Assembly (NCBI GenBank): GCA_902547295.1
Contig: CACCNJ010000005.1
Coordinates: 19,377 to 83,376, forward strand
Direction of reading: 5' to 3'
DNA length: 64,000 nt
Source of the DNA: an uncultured SAR86 cluster bacterium
Lineage (GTDB): Bacteria; Pseudomonadota; Gammaproteobacteria; Magnimaribacterales; D2472
A program made the translations under genes and the position numbers. This document shows, piece by piece, positions 27,020-34,750 of this stretch (positions within the stretch are counted from its first letter, which is position 1; the number at the start of each line of letters is the position of its first letter). The notes under the pieces are model-generated. The model ran no database searches and was not told the origin of the DNA. It saw nothing but the letters and a program-made list of their open reading frames with translations.

Positions 27020-27643
27020 ATGAATAATACAAGTTTAATTTTAGTTCGGCACGGTCAAAGCGAATGGAATGAAAAAAATCTTTTTACTGGTTGGGAAAAT
27101 CCAGGACTGACAAAAAAAGGAATTGATGAAGCAAAACATGCTGGCATATTAATAAACGACCTCGATATCGAATTTGATCATCTATTTACTTCAGTTTTAG
27201 ATAGAGCCAAACTCACCGGAGCAATCATTCTAGAGAATATCAATCAGAAAGATCTAGATTCTATTGAAAACAAAGCTCTCAATGAAAGATTCTATGGTGA
27301 CCTTCAAGGTCTTAATAAAGATGAATGTAGGCAAAAATGGGGTGCTGAACAGGTACAAATTTGGAGAAGATCTTATGATGTTGGTCCGCCTGGGGGAGAG
27401 TCACTAAAAGAAACTGGAGAGAGAGTTTTACCATATTATTTAAATGAGATTTACCCATTAATACTTCAAGGCAAAAATGTTTTGGTAGCTGCACATGGAA
27501 ATTCTCTTAGGTCATTAATAATGCATTTAGACAAATTGTCATCTGATGAAATTGTTAAATTGGAAATACCAACTGGGGCTCCTATTCAATATATCTTTGA
27601 TAATGAGGGTGAAGTATTAATTAAAAAAAATTTAATAGAATAA
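27020..27643 (+). CDS. gpmA: 2,3-bisphosphoglycerate-dependent phosphoglycerate mutase
   Basis: GpmA interconverts 3- and 2-phosphoglycerate in glycolysis and gluconeogenesis. The 207-aa protein has the phosphohistidine motif LVRHGQSEWNEKNLFTGW near 8-25 (H11), the acid in LNERFYGDLQGLNK near 87-100, and the second histidine in AAHGNSLRSL near 158-167. It is shorter than the E. coli form (250 aa). Followed after 1 bp by mutY. Confidence 0.94.
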   Translation: MNNTSLILVRHGQSEWNEKNLFTGWENPGLTKKGIDEAKHAGILINDLDIEFDHLFTSVLDRAKLTGAIILENINQKDLDSIENKALNERFYGDLQGLNKDECRQKWGAEQVQIWRRSYDVGPPGGESLKETGERVLPYYLNEIYPLILQGKNVLVAAHGNSLRSLIMHLDKLSSDEIVKLEIPTGAPIQYIFDNEGEVLIKKNLIE

Positions 27644-27644
27644 T

Positions 27645-28655
27645 TTGAAACAAAATAATAAAAATTTTTCTCAGGTTATTCCGCAGTGGTACATGACCTC
27701 TGGCAGAAATAACTTGCCGTGGAGAAAAGGAATATCTCCATACAAGGTTTGGATATCTGAGATAATGCTTCAACAAACTCAAGTCAAAACAGTCATACCT
27801 TTTTTTAATGCTTTTATAAAAAAATTTCCAAACTTAAAATCGATATCAAAAGCTTCAGAAGATGAGATTCTCGCTCTTTGGACGGGTTTGGGTTTTTATA
27901 GGAGAGCAAAAAATATCTTTAAAACTAAAGAAATAATTAAAAATGAATTTAAGAATAGATTTCCAAAAAAATTTGAGGAATTAATTCTTTTACCAGGTAT
28001 TGGTAGATCGACTGCAGGAGCAATTATGTCAATTGCATACAACAAATCGTATCCGATACTTGATGCAAATGTTAAAAGAGTTATTTCAAGATACGAAAAT
28101 ATAGATATTGAACAAAAAAATGCAATTAAGTCTTTATGGGAATTATCTGAAACATATACCCCTTCAGAAAACATCTTTGAATATACTCAAGGAATCATGG
28201 ACTTAGGCGCAACAATATGCCACTTGAGATCTCCAAAATGTTCAATTTGTCCTTTAAACGTTTCTTGTAAAAGCGCTTTTAAAGACTTCAAAACTGTTAA
28301 GAAGGTCAAAAAACAAAAATTAATCAAAAGAATTAATTTTACGTTAGCTCACTCAAATCAATCCTTTCTATTATTTAAAAAAAATGAGCAGAGTTTTTGG
28401 GAAAGTTTATGGACTCCATATGACAATCAACTTCTAAAAAGTAAAAGCATTTTTAAAGATCCAAAGAAGGTTGAAACTCGTCACCTCAATCATGCGCTAT
28501 CCCATATAGATTTGGATATTACTGTTGAAATTTTTGAGTACGACAAACCTTTTAAAATTGAAACTAACCTGGAACATCAATGGATAAATAAATCTGAAAT
28601 TAATGATTTTGGTCTGCCTAAGCCTATAAAGACTATAATACAAACCTATGTCTAA
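27645..28655 (+). CDS. mutY: A/G-specific adenine DNA glycosylase
   Basis: MutY removes adenine mispaired with 8-oxoguanine. The 336-aa protein has the catalytic-region motif EIMLQQTQVKTV near 39-50, the helix-hairpin-helix LLPGIGRSTAGAIMS near 118-132, the catalytic aspartate in ILDANVKRV near 143, and a four-cysteine [4Fe-4S] site spaced C-x6-C-x2-C-x5-C in CHLRSPKCSICPLNVSC near 191-207. A NUDIX-like C-terminal domain follows. TTG at 27645 is the only suitable start, 1 bp after gpmA. The mutY-yggX pair is conserved. Confidence 0.95.
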   Translation: MKQNNKNFSQVIPQWYMTSGRNNLPWRKGISPYKVWISEIMLQQTQVKTVIPFFNAFIKKFPNLKSISKASEDEILALWTGLGFYRRAKNIFKTKEIIKNEFKNRFPKKFEELILLPGIGRSTAGAIMSIAYNKSYPILDANVKRVISRYENIDIEQKNAIKSLWELSETYTPSENIFEYTQGIMDLGATICHLRSPKCSICPLNVSCKSAFKDFKTVKKVKKQKLIKRINFTLAHSNQSFLLFKKNEQSFWESLWTPYDNQLLKSKSIFKDPKKVETRHLNHALSHIDLDITVEIFEYDKPFKIETNLEHQWINKSEINDFGLPKPIKTIIQTYV

Positions 28656-28917
28656 AAAAATACTTTGTAAAAAGCTTAATAAAGAATTGCCTGCTTTAAA
28701 TAATCCTCCTATGCCTGGTCCAAAAGGAATTGAACTAATGAATTCTATCTCAGAAGAAGCATGGGAAATGTGGAAATCTCATCAAACAACTCTCATAAAT
28801 GAAAAACATTTAGATATGTCAGATCCTGAAAATAGAAGATGGCTTCAAGATCAAATGGATAAATTTTTTAACAATGAAGACTATGAAAGTGCTGCAGGAT
28901 TTAAGGCACTTGATTAG
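28648..28917 (+). CDS. yggX: YggX family iron-trafficking protein
   Basis: An 89-aa protein aligning along its length with YggX: the N-terminal KKILCKKLNKELPAL with the conserved cysteine, GPKGIELMNSISEEAWEMWKSHQTTLINE near 26-53, and RRWLQDQMDKFF near 63. YggX is linked to protection of Fe-S clusters such as the one in MutY against oxidation. It overlaps mutY by 8 bp. Confidence 0.93.
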   Translation: MSKKILCKKLNKELPALNNPPMPGPKGIELMNSISEEAWEMWKSHQTTLINEKHLDMSDPENRRWLQDQMDKFFNNEDYESAAGFKALD

Positions 28918-29009
28918 CAATTTTTACCTACAAAAATCCTAAAATTTTTTGATTTACAAAGTAAATAAAATAGAGTTTAATTTTCTTAAATATCCTTGGG
29001 GAAAATTCT

Positions 29010-31613
29010 ATGACTGATAATTCAAATTCAAAATTTCCATCCGAAGCTGAAGTCGTTATCGTAGGCGTGGGAGGCATAGTTGGGTCTATGTTGGCATATT
29101 GGCTTGCTGAGCTTGGACAAAAAAATATTGTCGGTTTGGAAAAATCAACGATAATCCCATCTGATATTGCATCCACAGCACACGCATCCGACTTTGTTTA
29201 TAACACAACACACGATAAGTTAGGTTGTTGGACGACTGCATTCAGTAGAAAGTTTTATGAAGATAATGGATTTTTTTTAAAAAAAGGTGGATTAGAAATT
29301 TGTCGAGTTGGTGATGATGAGCGCTGGGAAGAATTAAAAAGAAAAGTTGCATCAGGGAAGGCATTTGGCACAAATGTAAGCTTGATATCTGCAGCTGAAG
29401 CCGTTGAAAAATTTCCATTATTAGAAGAAGAGTCAATGATAGGTGCTATGTGGGACCCAGATGCTGGATTGGTGGTTCCACGATCACAGGAAGTTGTTAA
29501 CTTCGCCGTTGAGAGTGCTAAAGAAAAAGGGGCACTGAAAACATTTACGAATACTCCCGCAACAGGCTTTGAAATAGAAGATGGAAAAATTGTTGGTGTT
29601 AAGACTGACAAGGGAACAATTAAAACTAATAAAGTTGTAATTGCTTCAGGAATTTGGGGGCCTTTAATGGGTGATAAGGCCGGTGTTGGTGTTCCTTTGA
29701 TGCCGGTTGAACATCCACTATTATTTTTTGGTCCATATGAAGAAATCCAAGATACTGAAGAAATGCTTGTCTACCCTCTTCTAAGAGATCAAGGTAACTC
29801 AGCTTATGTAAGAGATACAGGAAAATTTCATGGCGGCATGCTCGAATGGGGATATTATGAAGATAAAAACCCTAGACTAGTTGATCCTGAAGATATTGGG
29901 AATCCTGATAAAACAATGTTGTCAGATTCCATGAGATATTTAGAACTTGAAGAAATTGCTGAACCTCTTGAAAAAGCTTTTGAAACAACACCTATACTTA
30001 GTGAATTGGGTTGGGATGAAAAAAGTTCATTTAACGGACTTTTATCTGTAACAGCGGATGCAGGCTCTTTAATTGGTGAAAGTCCAGAGGTTAGAGGATT
30101 TTGGTTATGTGAAGCTGTATGGGTAAAAGATGGGCCAGGTTGTGCCAGGCTTTGTGCAGAAGCAATGGTTAATGGTAAAACTCAAGTGGATATGCATTCT
30201 TTTGATATATCAAGATTCTACCCACATCAAAAAGAAAAGGAATATGTAAAAACAAGAGCATTTGAAAATTCTCAAACTATTTATACTCCTGCTGTGCATC
30301 CTAGAGAACCATATATTACTCAAAGAGAAATGTTTGTGAGTCCTTTTTATGAAAGAGAAAAAGAGCTTGGAGGACATTTTGAAAATGAAGTTGCAGGCTG
30401 GGAAAGAGCTCTTGCTTACATGAGTAATAGAGAAAAACTTGATAAATACATTAAAGAAGTTCCATTTAGAGAAAATGAGTGGGATACACGTCACGTACCA
30501 TATGACGTTGCAAATGCTGAACATCTTGCCATGAGTGACTCAGTCGGCATGATTAATTTATCCCATTTTCCCATCATGGATATTAAAGGTCCAGATGCCG
30601 AGAGAATGTTAGAGTACCTCTCCGTTGCAAAAGTTGGTGGCAACACTCCTGATGGTAAAGTTATATATACTAACTTTTTAGACGAAGACGGTGGAGTCCA
30701 TGCAGACCTTACTATCTCTCGCCTTGGCAATGACAGTTATAGAGTTGTAACTGGTGGTGCTGACGGGAATCGTGACTGGATAACCTTACGTAATTACAGA
30801 GATGATAATGGATTAAATGCTGATATAAATATTAGAACTCATGACATAGCAACATTAGGATTATGGGGGCCTAAAGCAGTTGAAGCCTTAGGTAATTTTA
30901 TAGATCCTGACGAAATTGATATTAAGAACTTTCCATTTGTATCAGCAAAAAACCTAACCTTAAATCTTTCTGGCGGGAAAAAAGTTGATGTATGGGCGGC
31001 CAGAATTTCCTATGTTGGTGAAAGTGGCTGGGAAATTTATTTTAATAATAATAAAGATGATGGTTTAGCTTTGTATGACTCCTTGTTAGAAGTTGGGGTT
31101 GTGCCAGTTGGCATTGAGACATATGCAAATAGTAGACGTCTCGAAAAAAGCTTTAGACTTCAAGGCGCAGACCTTGAGACAGAATATACAGCTATTGAGG
31201 CAGCAATTCAGAGACCCTTGGTAAAAGAAGCTGATTTTCATGGTAAAGCAGCACATCTAGCTCATAGAGAAGAAGATCCCTGTGCAATATTATGTACCAT
31301 GACATTAGATGATCTTAATGTGTCTGGAAAGACAAGATATCCTGTTGGCATTTCACCAATTATTGATCCTGCAACAGGTGAGGTACCAATAGATAGCAAA
31401 GGTAGAAGATCATATACAACTGGTATGTCTTATTGTCCGTCTCTTAAGAAATTTGTGGTTATGGGTTATTTACCAAAAGAAATTGCCATTCAAGGCAAGT
31501 CACTCTTAATCGAGTACTTTAATGAAGATGGTGATGGTTTGTATCCTATGACTGTTCAAGTAGTTGGTAAGGGATCTCTTTATGATCCTACTAACGAAAG
31601 AGTTCGCGCTTAA
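29010..31613 (+). CDS. FAD-dependent dimethylglycine/sarcosine dehydrogenase-like protein (DAO + GcvT)
   Basis: An 867-aa two-part enzyme. The N-terminal half (about 13-395) is a DAO-type flavoprotein with VVIVGVGGIVGSMLAYWLAE at 14-33 as the dinucleotide motif and the conserved STAHAS near 56-61. An FAO_M-like linker follows to about 450. The C-terminal half (about 455-865) is a folate-binding GcvT fold, with LGLWGPKAVEAL near 616 and a C-terminal GYLPKEIAIQGKSLLIE. The architecture matches dimethylglycine dehydrogenase, sarcosine dehydrogenase and related demethylases that pass the methyl carbon to tetrahydrofolate. The exact substrate is not settled. GGGGA at 28998-29002 supports the ATG. 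The tRNA-Phe gene follows. Confidence 0.85.
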   Translation: MTDNSNSKFPSEAEVVIVGVGGIVGSMLAYWLAELGQKNIVGLEKSTIIPSDIASTAHASDFVYNTTHDKLGCWTTAFSRKFYEDNGFFLKKGGLEICRVGDDERWEELKRKVASGKAFGTNVSLISAAEAVEKFPLLEEESMIGAMWDPDAGLVVPRSQEVVNFAVESAKEKGALKTFTNTPATGFEIEDGKIVGVKTDKGTIKTNKVVIASGIWGPLMGDKAGVGVPLMPVEHPLLFFGPYEEIQDTEEMLVYPLLRDQGNSAYVRDTGKFHGGMLEWGYYEDKNPRLVDPEDIGNPDKTMLSDSMRYLELEEIAEPLEKAFETTPILSELGWDEKSSFNGLLSVTADAGSLIGESPEVRGFWLCEAVWVKDGPGCARLCAEAMVNGKTQVDMHSFDISRFYPHQKEKEYVKTRAFENSQTIYTPAVHPREPYITQREMFVSPFYEREKELGGHFENEVAGWERALAYMSNREKLDKYIKEVPFRENEWDTRHVPYDVANAEHLAMSDSVGMINLSHFPIMDIKGPDAERMLEYLSVAKVGGNTPDGKVIYTNFLDEDGGVHADLTISRLGNDSYRVVTGGADGNRDWITLRNYRDDNGLNADINIRTHDIATLGLWGPKAVEALGNFIDPDEIDIKNFPFVSAKNLTLNLSGGKKVDVWAARISYVGESGWEIYFNNNKDDGLALYDSLLEVGVVPVGIETYANSRRLEKSFRLQGADLETEYTAIEAAIQRPLVKEADFHGKAAHLAHREEDPCAILCTMTLDDLNVSGKTRYPVGISPIIDPATGEVPIDSKGRRSYTTGMSYCPSLKKFVVMGYLPKEIAIQGKSLLIEYFNEDGDGLYPMTVQVVGKGSLYDPTNERVRA

Positions 31614-31626
31614 CTAATTGCACTTA

Positions 31627-31655
31627 ATGACAACAGTTGTAAACTTGCCTATAAT
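31627..31655 (+). promoter_or_regulatory. sigma-70 promoter of the tRNA-Phe gene
   Basis: ATGACA (5 of 6 to TTGACA) at 31627-31632 and a perfect TATAAT at 31650-31655 are separated by exactly 17 bp. Transcription would begin near 31662, about 10 bp before the mature tRNA 5' end. This is the best-formed promoter I found in the window. Confidence 0.75.
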
Positions 31656-31671
31656 CCGAAGTTCATTCTAA

Positions 31672-31747
31672 GCCCAGATAGCTCAGTTGGTAGAGCAAAG
31701 GACTGAAAATCCTTGTGTCGGTGGTTCGATCCCACCTCTGGGCACCA
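31672..31747 (+). tRNA. tRNA-Phe (GAA)
   Basis: A 76-nt tRNA with encoded CCA. The acceptor stem GCCCAGA pairs with TCTGGGC, the D-loop contains AGTTGGTAGA, the anticodon arm holds GAA in CTGAAAATC, and the T-arm has the invariant GGTTCGATCCC. The gene is complete, but its 3' 46 bp (31702-31747) recur exactly at 34632-34677 and 35437-35482. It is therefore the intact end of a tRNA-targeted integration locus in which each insertion rebuilt the tRNA. Confidence 0.97.
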
Positions 31748-31777
31748 TTCTTACAGCATTCTTACCCTAACAATTTT

Positions 31778-31811
31778 ATGAACAGTTATGAACAGTTGCT
31801 TTACTGTTCAT
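31778..31811 (+). repeat. clustered nonamer ATGAACAGT, left end of island 1
   Basis: Two direct copies lie at 31778-31786 and 31788-31796 (10-bp period, one helical turn) and one inverted copy, ACTGTTCAT, at 31803-31811. The cluster sits 30 bp inside the tRNA boundary, and the restriction gene ends only 7 bp further in. Placement resembles arm-type recombinase sites. Confidence 0.7.
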
Positions 31812-31817
31812 AAATAT

Positions 31818-32588
31818 TTACGAATTGATATTCAAATAAAAAATTTCTCTTCTATCGTCTATAGGAAATGATTTATCCCATTGTCGTGGTTCTCCAGAAA
31901 TATTTTTATAAATCCATTCTTTGTTTAATTCGGACTTACTAATGCTATATGCCCTTTTATTTTCGCTGTTACTATTGCTTCCAATCCAAATTCTTCTTGC
32001 AGCGATCATAATCTTATTTTTGTATCTTTCAAAATACTCTTCAAAAGACAATACTTTGATTTCATGAATATTTTCGTGGGAGATTTTTTTTGGCGCAATC
32101 AAAATATAATCTACTTGATGAGATGAAATTTTTGTATCTGCATAACCTCTCATCATTAAGAAATATAAGAGTTCTCTGAAGTCATTTTCTGAAAATATTT
32201 TACTCCATTGAATATCCCTATTTGATCCTTGATTTACTTTATCAATTTCCAAATCCAATAGCGAAATTGTTTTATCAACCAAATCTAATTTATTTGGAAA
32301 TAAATAATTGATTAGATTTGGTAAATGTTTTCTTTGAATTTTGTTATATAAAGGAGCACACTCTTCTTTGAGCGAAATTCCAAAATCATTTAAATAAACG
32401 TCTGCTTTTTTATATCTATCATTAGAAGAGAAGTTCTTTAAGTCTGATGTATTTCTAACTATTTTTTTATCTTCTTTGATTGGCATTGAAACTTCTTTTA
32501 AACAACCAATAATGGGAAGATTTAATGGTTTTTCATTTTGCAGTGATTGAACTAAAAAACTAATTACTGATTCTTCATTGCCAGGCAT
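31818..32588 (-). CDS. putative type II restriction endonuclease
   Basis: A 256-aa protein encoded divergently from the methyltransferase, with only 34 bp between their starts. I do not recognise a named family with confidence. KADVYLNDFGISLKEE at 61-76, followed by a basic NKIQRKHLPNLI stretch, has the D...xK arrangement (D63, K74) of several PD-(D/E)xK restriction enzymes that have KAD and GIS(L/I)K patterns. The C-terminal part is rich in Lys and aromatic residues. The assignment as the cutting partner rests on the fold-like motif plus its position; it does not look like HaeIII itself from what I recall. The divergent starts leave little room for separate promoters. Confidence 0.65.
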   Translation of the reverse strand: MPGNEESVISFLVQSLQNEKPLNLPIIGCLKEVSMPIKEDKKIVRNTSDLKNFSSNDRYKKADVYLNDFGISLKEECAPLYNKIQRKHLPNLINYLFPNKLDLVDKTISLLDLEIDKVNQGSNRDIQWSKIFSENDFRELLYFLMMRGYADTKISSHQVDYILIAPKKISHENIHEIKVLSFEEYFERYKNKIMIAARRIWIGSNSNSENKRAYSISKSELNKEWIYKNISGEPRQWDKSFPIDDRREIFYLNINS

Positions 32589-32622
32589 TCACTAAGATTA
32601 GCATTTATGAGAGTATTGTCAT

Positions 32623-33627
32623 ATGAGAATTAGTTCATTTTTTACAGGAGCAGGTGGATTGGATCTTGGGTTTAAAAAATCCGGTGCTCAAATTTTGTAT
32701 GCAAATGAATTTGATAAAAAAATTTGGTCAACTTTTGAACTGAATTTCACCAAAAAGTCTAATACTTATTTAGACAAAAGAAGTATTACCGATATTGATG
32801 CTTCTGAAGTCCCAGACTGTGATGGAATAATTGGTGGACCACCATGCCAAAGTTGGAGCGAGGCAGGTGCACTAAGGGGAATTAACGATAAACGCGGACA
32901 ACTGTTTTTTGATTTTATTAGAATTCTTGAAGCAAAAAAACCGTTATTTTTTTTAGCAGAGAATGTTTCTGGAATGCTTGCAGGTAGACACAAAGACGCT
33001 CTTAAAAATATTATTCATCTTTTTAAAAAAAGTGGGTATACAGTGACTTATGAATTGCTGAATACAAGTGATTTTGGTATTCCACAAGATAGAAAAAGGG
33101 TTATATTTGTAGGTTATAGAAAAGATTTGGGAAAGAAGTTTATCCATCCCTCGCCCACTACATTTAACATTGATAAAAAATTAACCTTAAAAGATGCGAT
33201 TTGGGACTTGAGAAGTAATGCATTGCCTGCAAGAGAAAAGAATCAATCGAATTATGAAAAGTGTAAGGTTCCAAATCATGAATATATGATCGGGAGTTTT
33301 TCAACTATCTACATGTCTAGAAATAGAGTCAGACCATGGAACAGGCAATCCTTTACAATCCAAGCAGGAGGAAGGCATGCACCCATACATCCTCAAGCAC
33401 CAGAGATGGAGCATGTTGAAAAAAATAAAAAAATTTTTGTGCCTGGCAAAGAAAATCTTTATAGACGATTGTCTGTAAGGGAGTGTGCGAGAATTCAAAC
33501 ATTTCCTGATAACTTTATTTTTGATTACGACAATGTTGCTGAGGGATATAAAATGATTGGTAATGCTGTTCCGGTAGATTTTGCAAAAGTTCTTGCAAAC
33601 CAGATTAAGTCTGACCTAGATTTATAA
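32623..33627 (+). CDS. DNA (cytosine-5)-methyltransferase, M.HaeIII-like
   Basis: A 334-aa type II modification methylase with all main C5 motifs in order. SAM-binding FTGAGGLDLGF is at 7-17, catalytic GGPPCQSW at 71-78 (C75) and AENVSGM at 112-118. DFGIPQDRKRVIFVG lies near 149-163, RRLSVRECARIQTFPDNF near 283-300 and GNAVP near 312-316. From memory it closely resembles M.HaeIII throughout, including the target-recognition part NRVRPWNRQSFTIQAGGRHAPIHPQAP (two blocks near 229-255), which suggests a GG/CC-type target such as GGCC. That specificity is inference. It protects host DNA against the adjacent nuclease. Confidence 0.92.
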   Translation: MRISSFFTGAGGLDLGFKKSGAQILYANEFDKKIWSTFELNFTKKSNTYLDKRSITDIDASEVPDCDGIIGGPPCQSWSEAGALRGINDKRGQLFFDFIRILEAKKPLFFLAENVSGMLAGRHKDALKNIIHLFKKSGYTVTYELLNTSDFGIPQDRKRVIFVGYRKDLGKKFIHPSPTTFNIDKKLTLKDAIWDLRSNALPAREKNQSNYEKCKVPNHEYMIGSFSTIYMSRNRVRPWNRQSFTIQAGGRHAPIHPQAPEMEHVEKNKKIFVPGKENLYRRLSVRECARIQTFPDNFIFDYDNVAEGYKMIGNAVPVDFAKVLANQIKSDLDL

Positions 33628-33635
33628 AAACATAA

Positions 33636-33682
33636 GATTTTTTTGAAAACTGTATATAAAGATTTTTTAAATCCTGTATATT
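33636..33682 (+). repeat. imperfect 24/25-bp tandem repeat before the small island gene
   Basis: GATTTTTT followed by CTGTATAT occurs twice in tandem: GATTTTTT at 33636-33643 and 33661-33668, and CTGTATAT at 33650-33657 and 33674-33681. The 61-bp gap between the methyltransferase stop and the next ATG is almost filled by it. It could be an operator pair for a controller protein or a promoter region; no controller gene is recognised. Confidence 0.5.
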
Positions 33683-33688
33683 GAAATC

Positions 33689-34081
33689 ATGTCTAATGTT
33701 GTAAGTATTTTTGGTGAATTTCAAAACCCTGAAGCAAAAGAACATGAAAAAATCATTAATGCTGAAGTCACAGAGAGTCTAGAACATTTCTCAGATCTAA
33801 TGGAAAACCTTATTCATGAACATTTCAGATCAATAAATAACAAACGTCACATACGATCAAAAAAAGTTATTACAGAAGGAATGGTGTTGCATATGAGTTA
33901 TGTAGGACTGATCGAGGTGATGTTTGAAGAATACGAGATTATTTTTGGCGCTACAAAATATATAAAAGGTAAAAAAGCGTATTTTTATAGCAGAATAATG
34001 CCTTTTTTTGAGAAAAGTCTTAAAAAATATAATTATCTAATCGATATGGATGAATGCATGAAGAAGTATAATAGTTACTAA
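33689..34081 (+). CDS. hypothetical protein of island 1
   Basis: A 130-aa protein I do not recognise. It begins MSNVVSIFGEF, has an acidic N-terminal half (many Glu/Asp to about residue 42) and a basic, aromatic C-terminal half with KYIKGKKAYFYSRIMPFFEKSLKKY. No signal peptide or membrane helix is visible, and predicted character is mainly helical. It lies 61 bp after the methyltransferase on the same strand, behind a tandem repeat, and is convergent with the next small gene. It could be an accessory regulator or defence-associated cargo, but nothing in the sequence proves this. The ORF is well formed (codon use similar to neighbours). Confidence 0.6.
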   Translation: MSNVVSIFGEFQNPEAKEHEKIINAEVTESLEHFSDLMENLIHEHFRSINNKRHIRSKKVITEGMVLHMSYVGLIEVMFEEYEIIFGATKYIKGKKAYFYSRIMPFFEKSLKKYNYLIDMDECMKKYNSY

Positions 34082-34085
34082 GTCA

Positions 34086-34388
34086 TTATCTCCAAAAATC
34101 AGTAGAATATTCTATTTCATATTCGTCACATAATTCTCTTAAATCTTTTACAGTAAATCTCTCTTCAAATGTAAACCCTTTCCAAAAAGAACAAAGAATA
34201 AATTTTGCGACATCCTTTTGATGAATCATCATAAAGTATTCGTACTCATCGGTTCCCCAAAAGTCTCTAACGCCCTCTCCGAGGTCATGTTCACAAAAAT
34301 GAAGGTTTCCTTGATCATCCCAATCGCAATGAACATTATGATTAATTTTTCCATTAGGATTATTAATTTCGCATTTAAATACTTGCAT
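34086..34388 (-). CDS. hypothetical protein of island 1
   Basis: A 100-aa acidic protein that I do not recognise. It starts MQVFKCEINN and contains CDWDDQGNLHFCEHDLGEG, DFWGTDEYEYFMMI and a C-terminal LRELCDEYEIEY. Four Cys and several His residues are present but not in a clear metal site. I prefer ATG at 34388 because GGAG at 34395-34398 (minus strand) is 6 bp ahead; in-frame starts also exist at 34400 and 34415. It converges on the previous gene with a 4-bp gap. Function unknown. Confidence 0.55.
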   Translation of the reverse strand: MQVFKCEINNPNGKINHNVHCDWDDQGNLHFCEHDLGEGVRDFWGTDEYEYFMMIHQKDVAKFILCSFWKGFTFEERFTVKDLRELCDEYEIEYSTDFWR

Positions 34389-34517
34389 ATTTTTCTCCAT
34401 AAAAAACACACCCAAAATTAGGTGAGTAAAAGTGAGTAATGGAATTTGAAATAAGGAATTTATTTCTTTCTTTACACTTATTTATATGGGGACTTTTTAG
34501 ACAAATTCAATGTCAAA

Positions 34518-34583
34518 AATGTTCATAATTCAGTAGGTATGTTGCTTGCTTTATTTCTTTTTATGAACAGTAATATGAACAGT
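34518..34583 (+). repeat. clustered nonamer ATGAACAGT, right end of island 1
   Basis: Direct copies of ATGAACAGT at 34563-34571 and 34575-34583 (12-bp period) and a one-mismatch inverted copy AATGTTCAT at 34518-34526. The pair lies 48 bp inside the second tRNA-Phe fragment. The layout mirrors the left-end cluster in composition (two direct, one inverted toward the interior). Confidence 0.68.
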
Positions 34584-34591
34584 AATCTCTC

Positions 34592-34616
34592 AAAAGCGCA
34601 CCACTAAACGCTTTTT
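34592..34616 (+). terminator. terminator-like hairpin at right end of island 1
   Basis: AAAAGCG at 34592-34598 pairs with CGCTTTT at 34609-34615 around a 10-nt loop, with extra T residues following. No gene ends directly upstream on the plus strand, so it may insulate the island or be part of the recombination site. Confidence 0.45.
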
Positions 34617-34631
34617 TGTTTTGAGACAAGA

Positions 34632-34677
34632 ACTGAAAATCCTTGTGTCGGTGGTTCGATCCCACCTCTGGGCACCA
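34632..34677 (+). repeat. attachment-site repeat, copy 2 of the tRNA-Phe 3' end
   Basis: An exact 46-bp copy of tRNA-Phe positions 31702-31747, running from the anticodon loop (ACTGAAAATCC) through the T-arm to the terminal CCA. It has no 5' half and no promoter, so it is not a functional tRNA. It marks the border between islands 1 and 2. Confidence 0.92.
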
Positions 34678-34750
34678 CTCAAACCCATTAAAATCAACAC
34701 TTTCAGACGATTTCAGTAGTATTAAACTGTTAGAAATATTTTTGCACATT

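Larger units (their letters stand above)
34416..34631. other. non-coding right end of island 1
   Basis: No credible gene. It holds a one-mismatch inverted nonamer at 34518-34526, two direct nonamers at 34563-34571 and 34575-34583, and an AAAAGCG/CGCTTTT hairpin at 34592-34615 followed by TT. An antisense frame across the adjacent tRNA fragment is an artefact of the repeat. Confidence 0.7.
31702..34677 (+). mobile_element. tRNA-Phe integrated island 1 (restriction-modification cargo, no integrase)
   Basis: The region is bounded by two identical 46-bp repeats of the tRNA-Phe 3' end (31702-31747 and 34632-34677), giving a unit of 2930 bp. It contains a putative restriction endonuclease, a cytosine-5 methyltransferase, two unrecognised small genes and a hairpin near the right end. 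Both inner ends carry ATGAACAGT motifs: two direct plus one inverted copy on the left, and the same plus a one-mismatch inverted copy on the right. I find no tyrosine or serine recombinase, excisionase or replication gene, so mobility, if any, would need help from elsewhere. Being next to the intact tRNA, it is likely the younger of two tandem insertions. Confidence 0.75.

Noticed and set aside
34561..34749. 62-aa minus-strand frame across the second tRNA-Phe fragment
   Set aside because: Its middle is the antisense translation of the tRNA repeat, a well-known kind of spurious ORF at tRNA-derived repeats.
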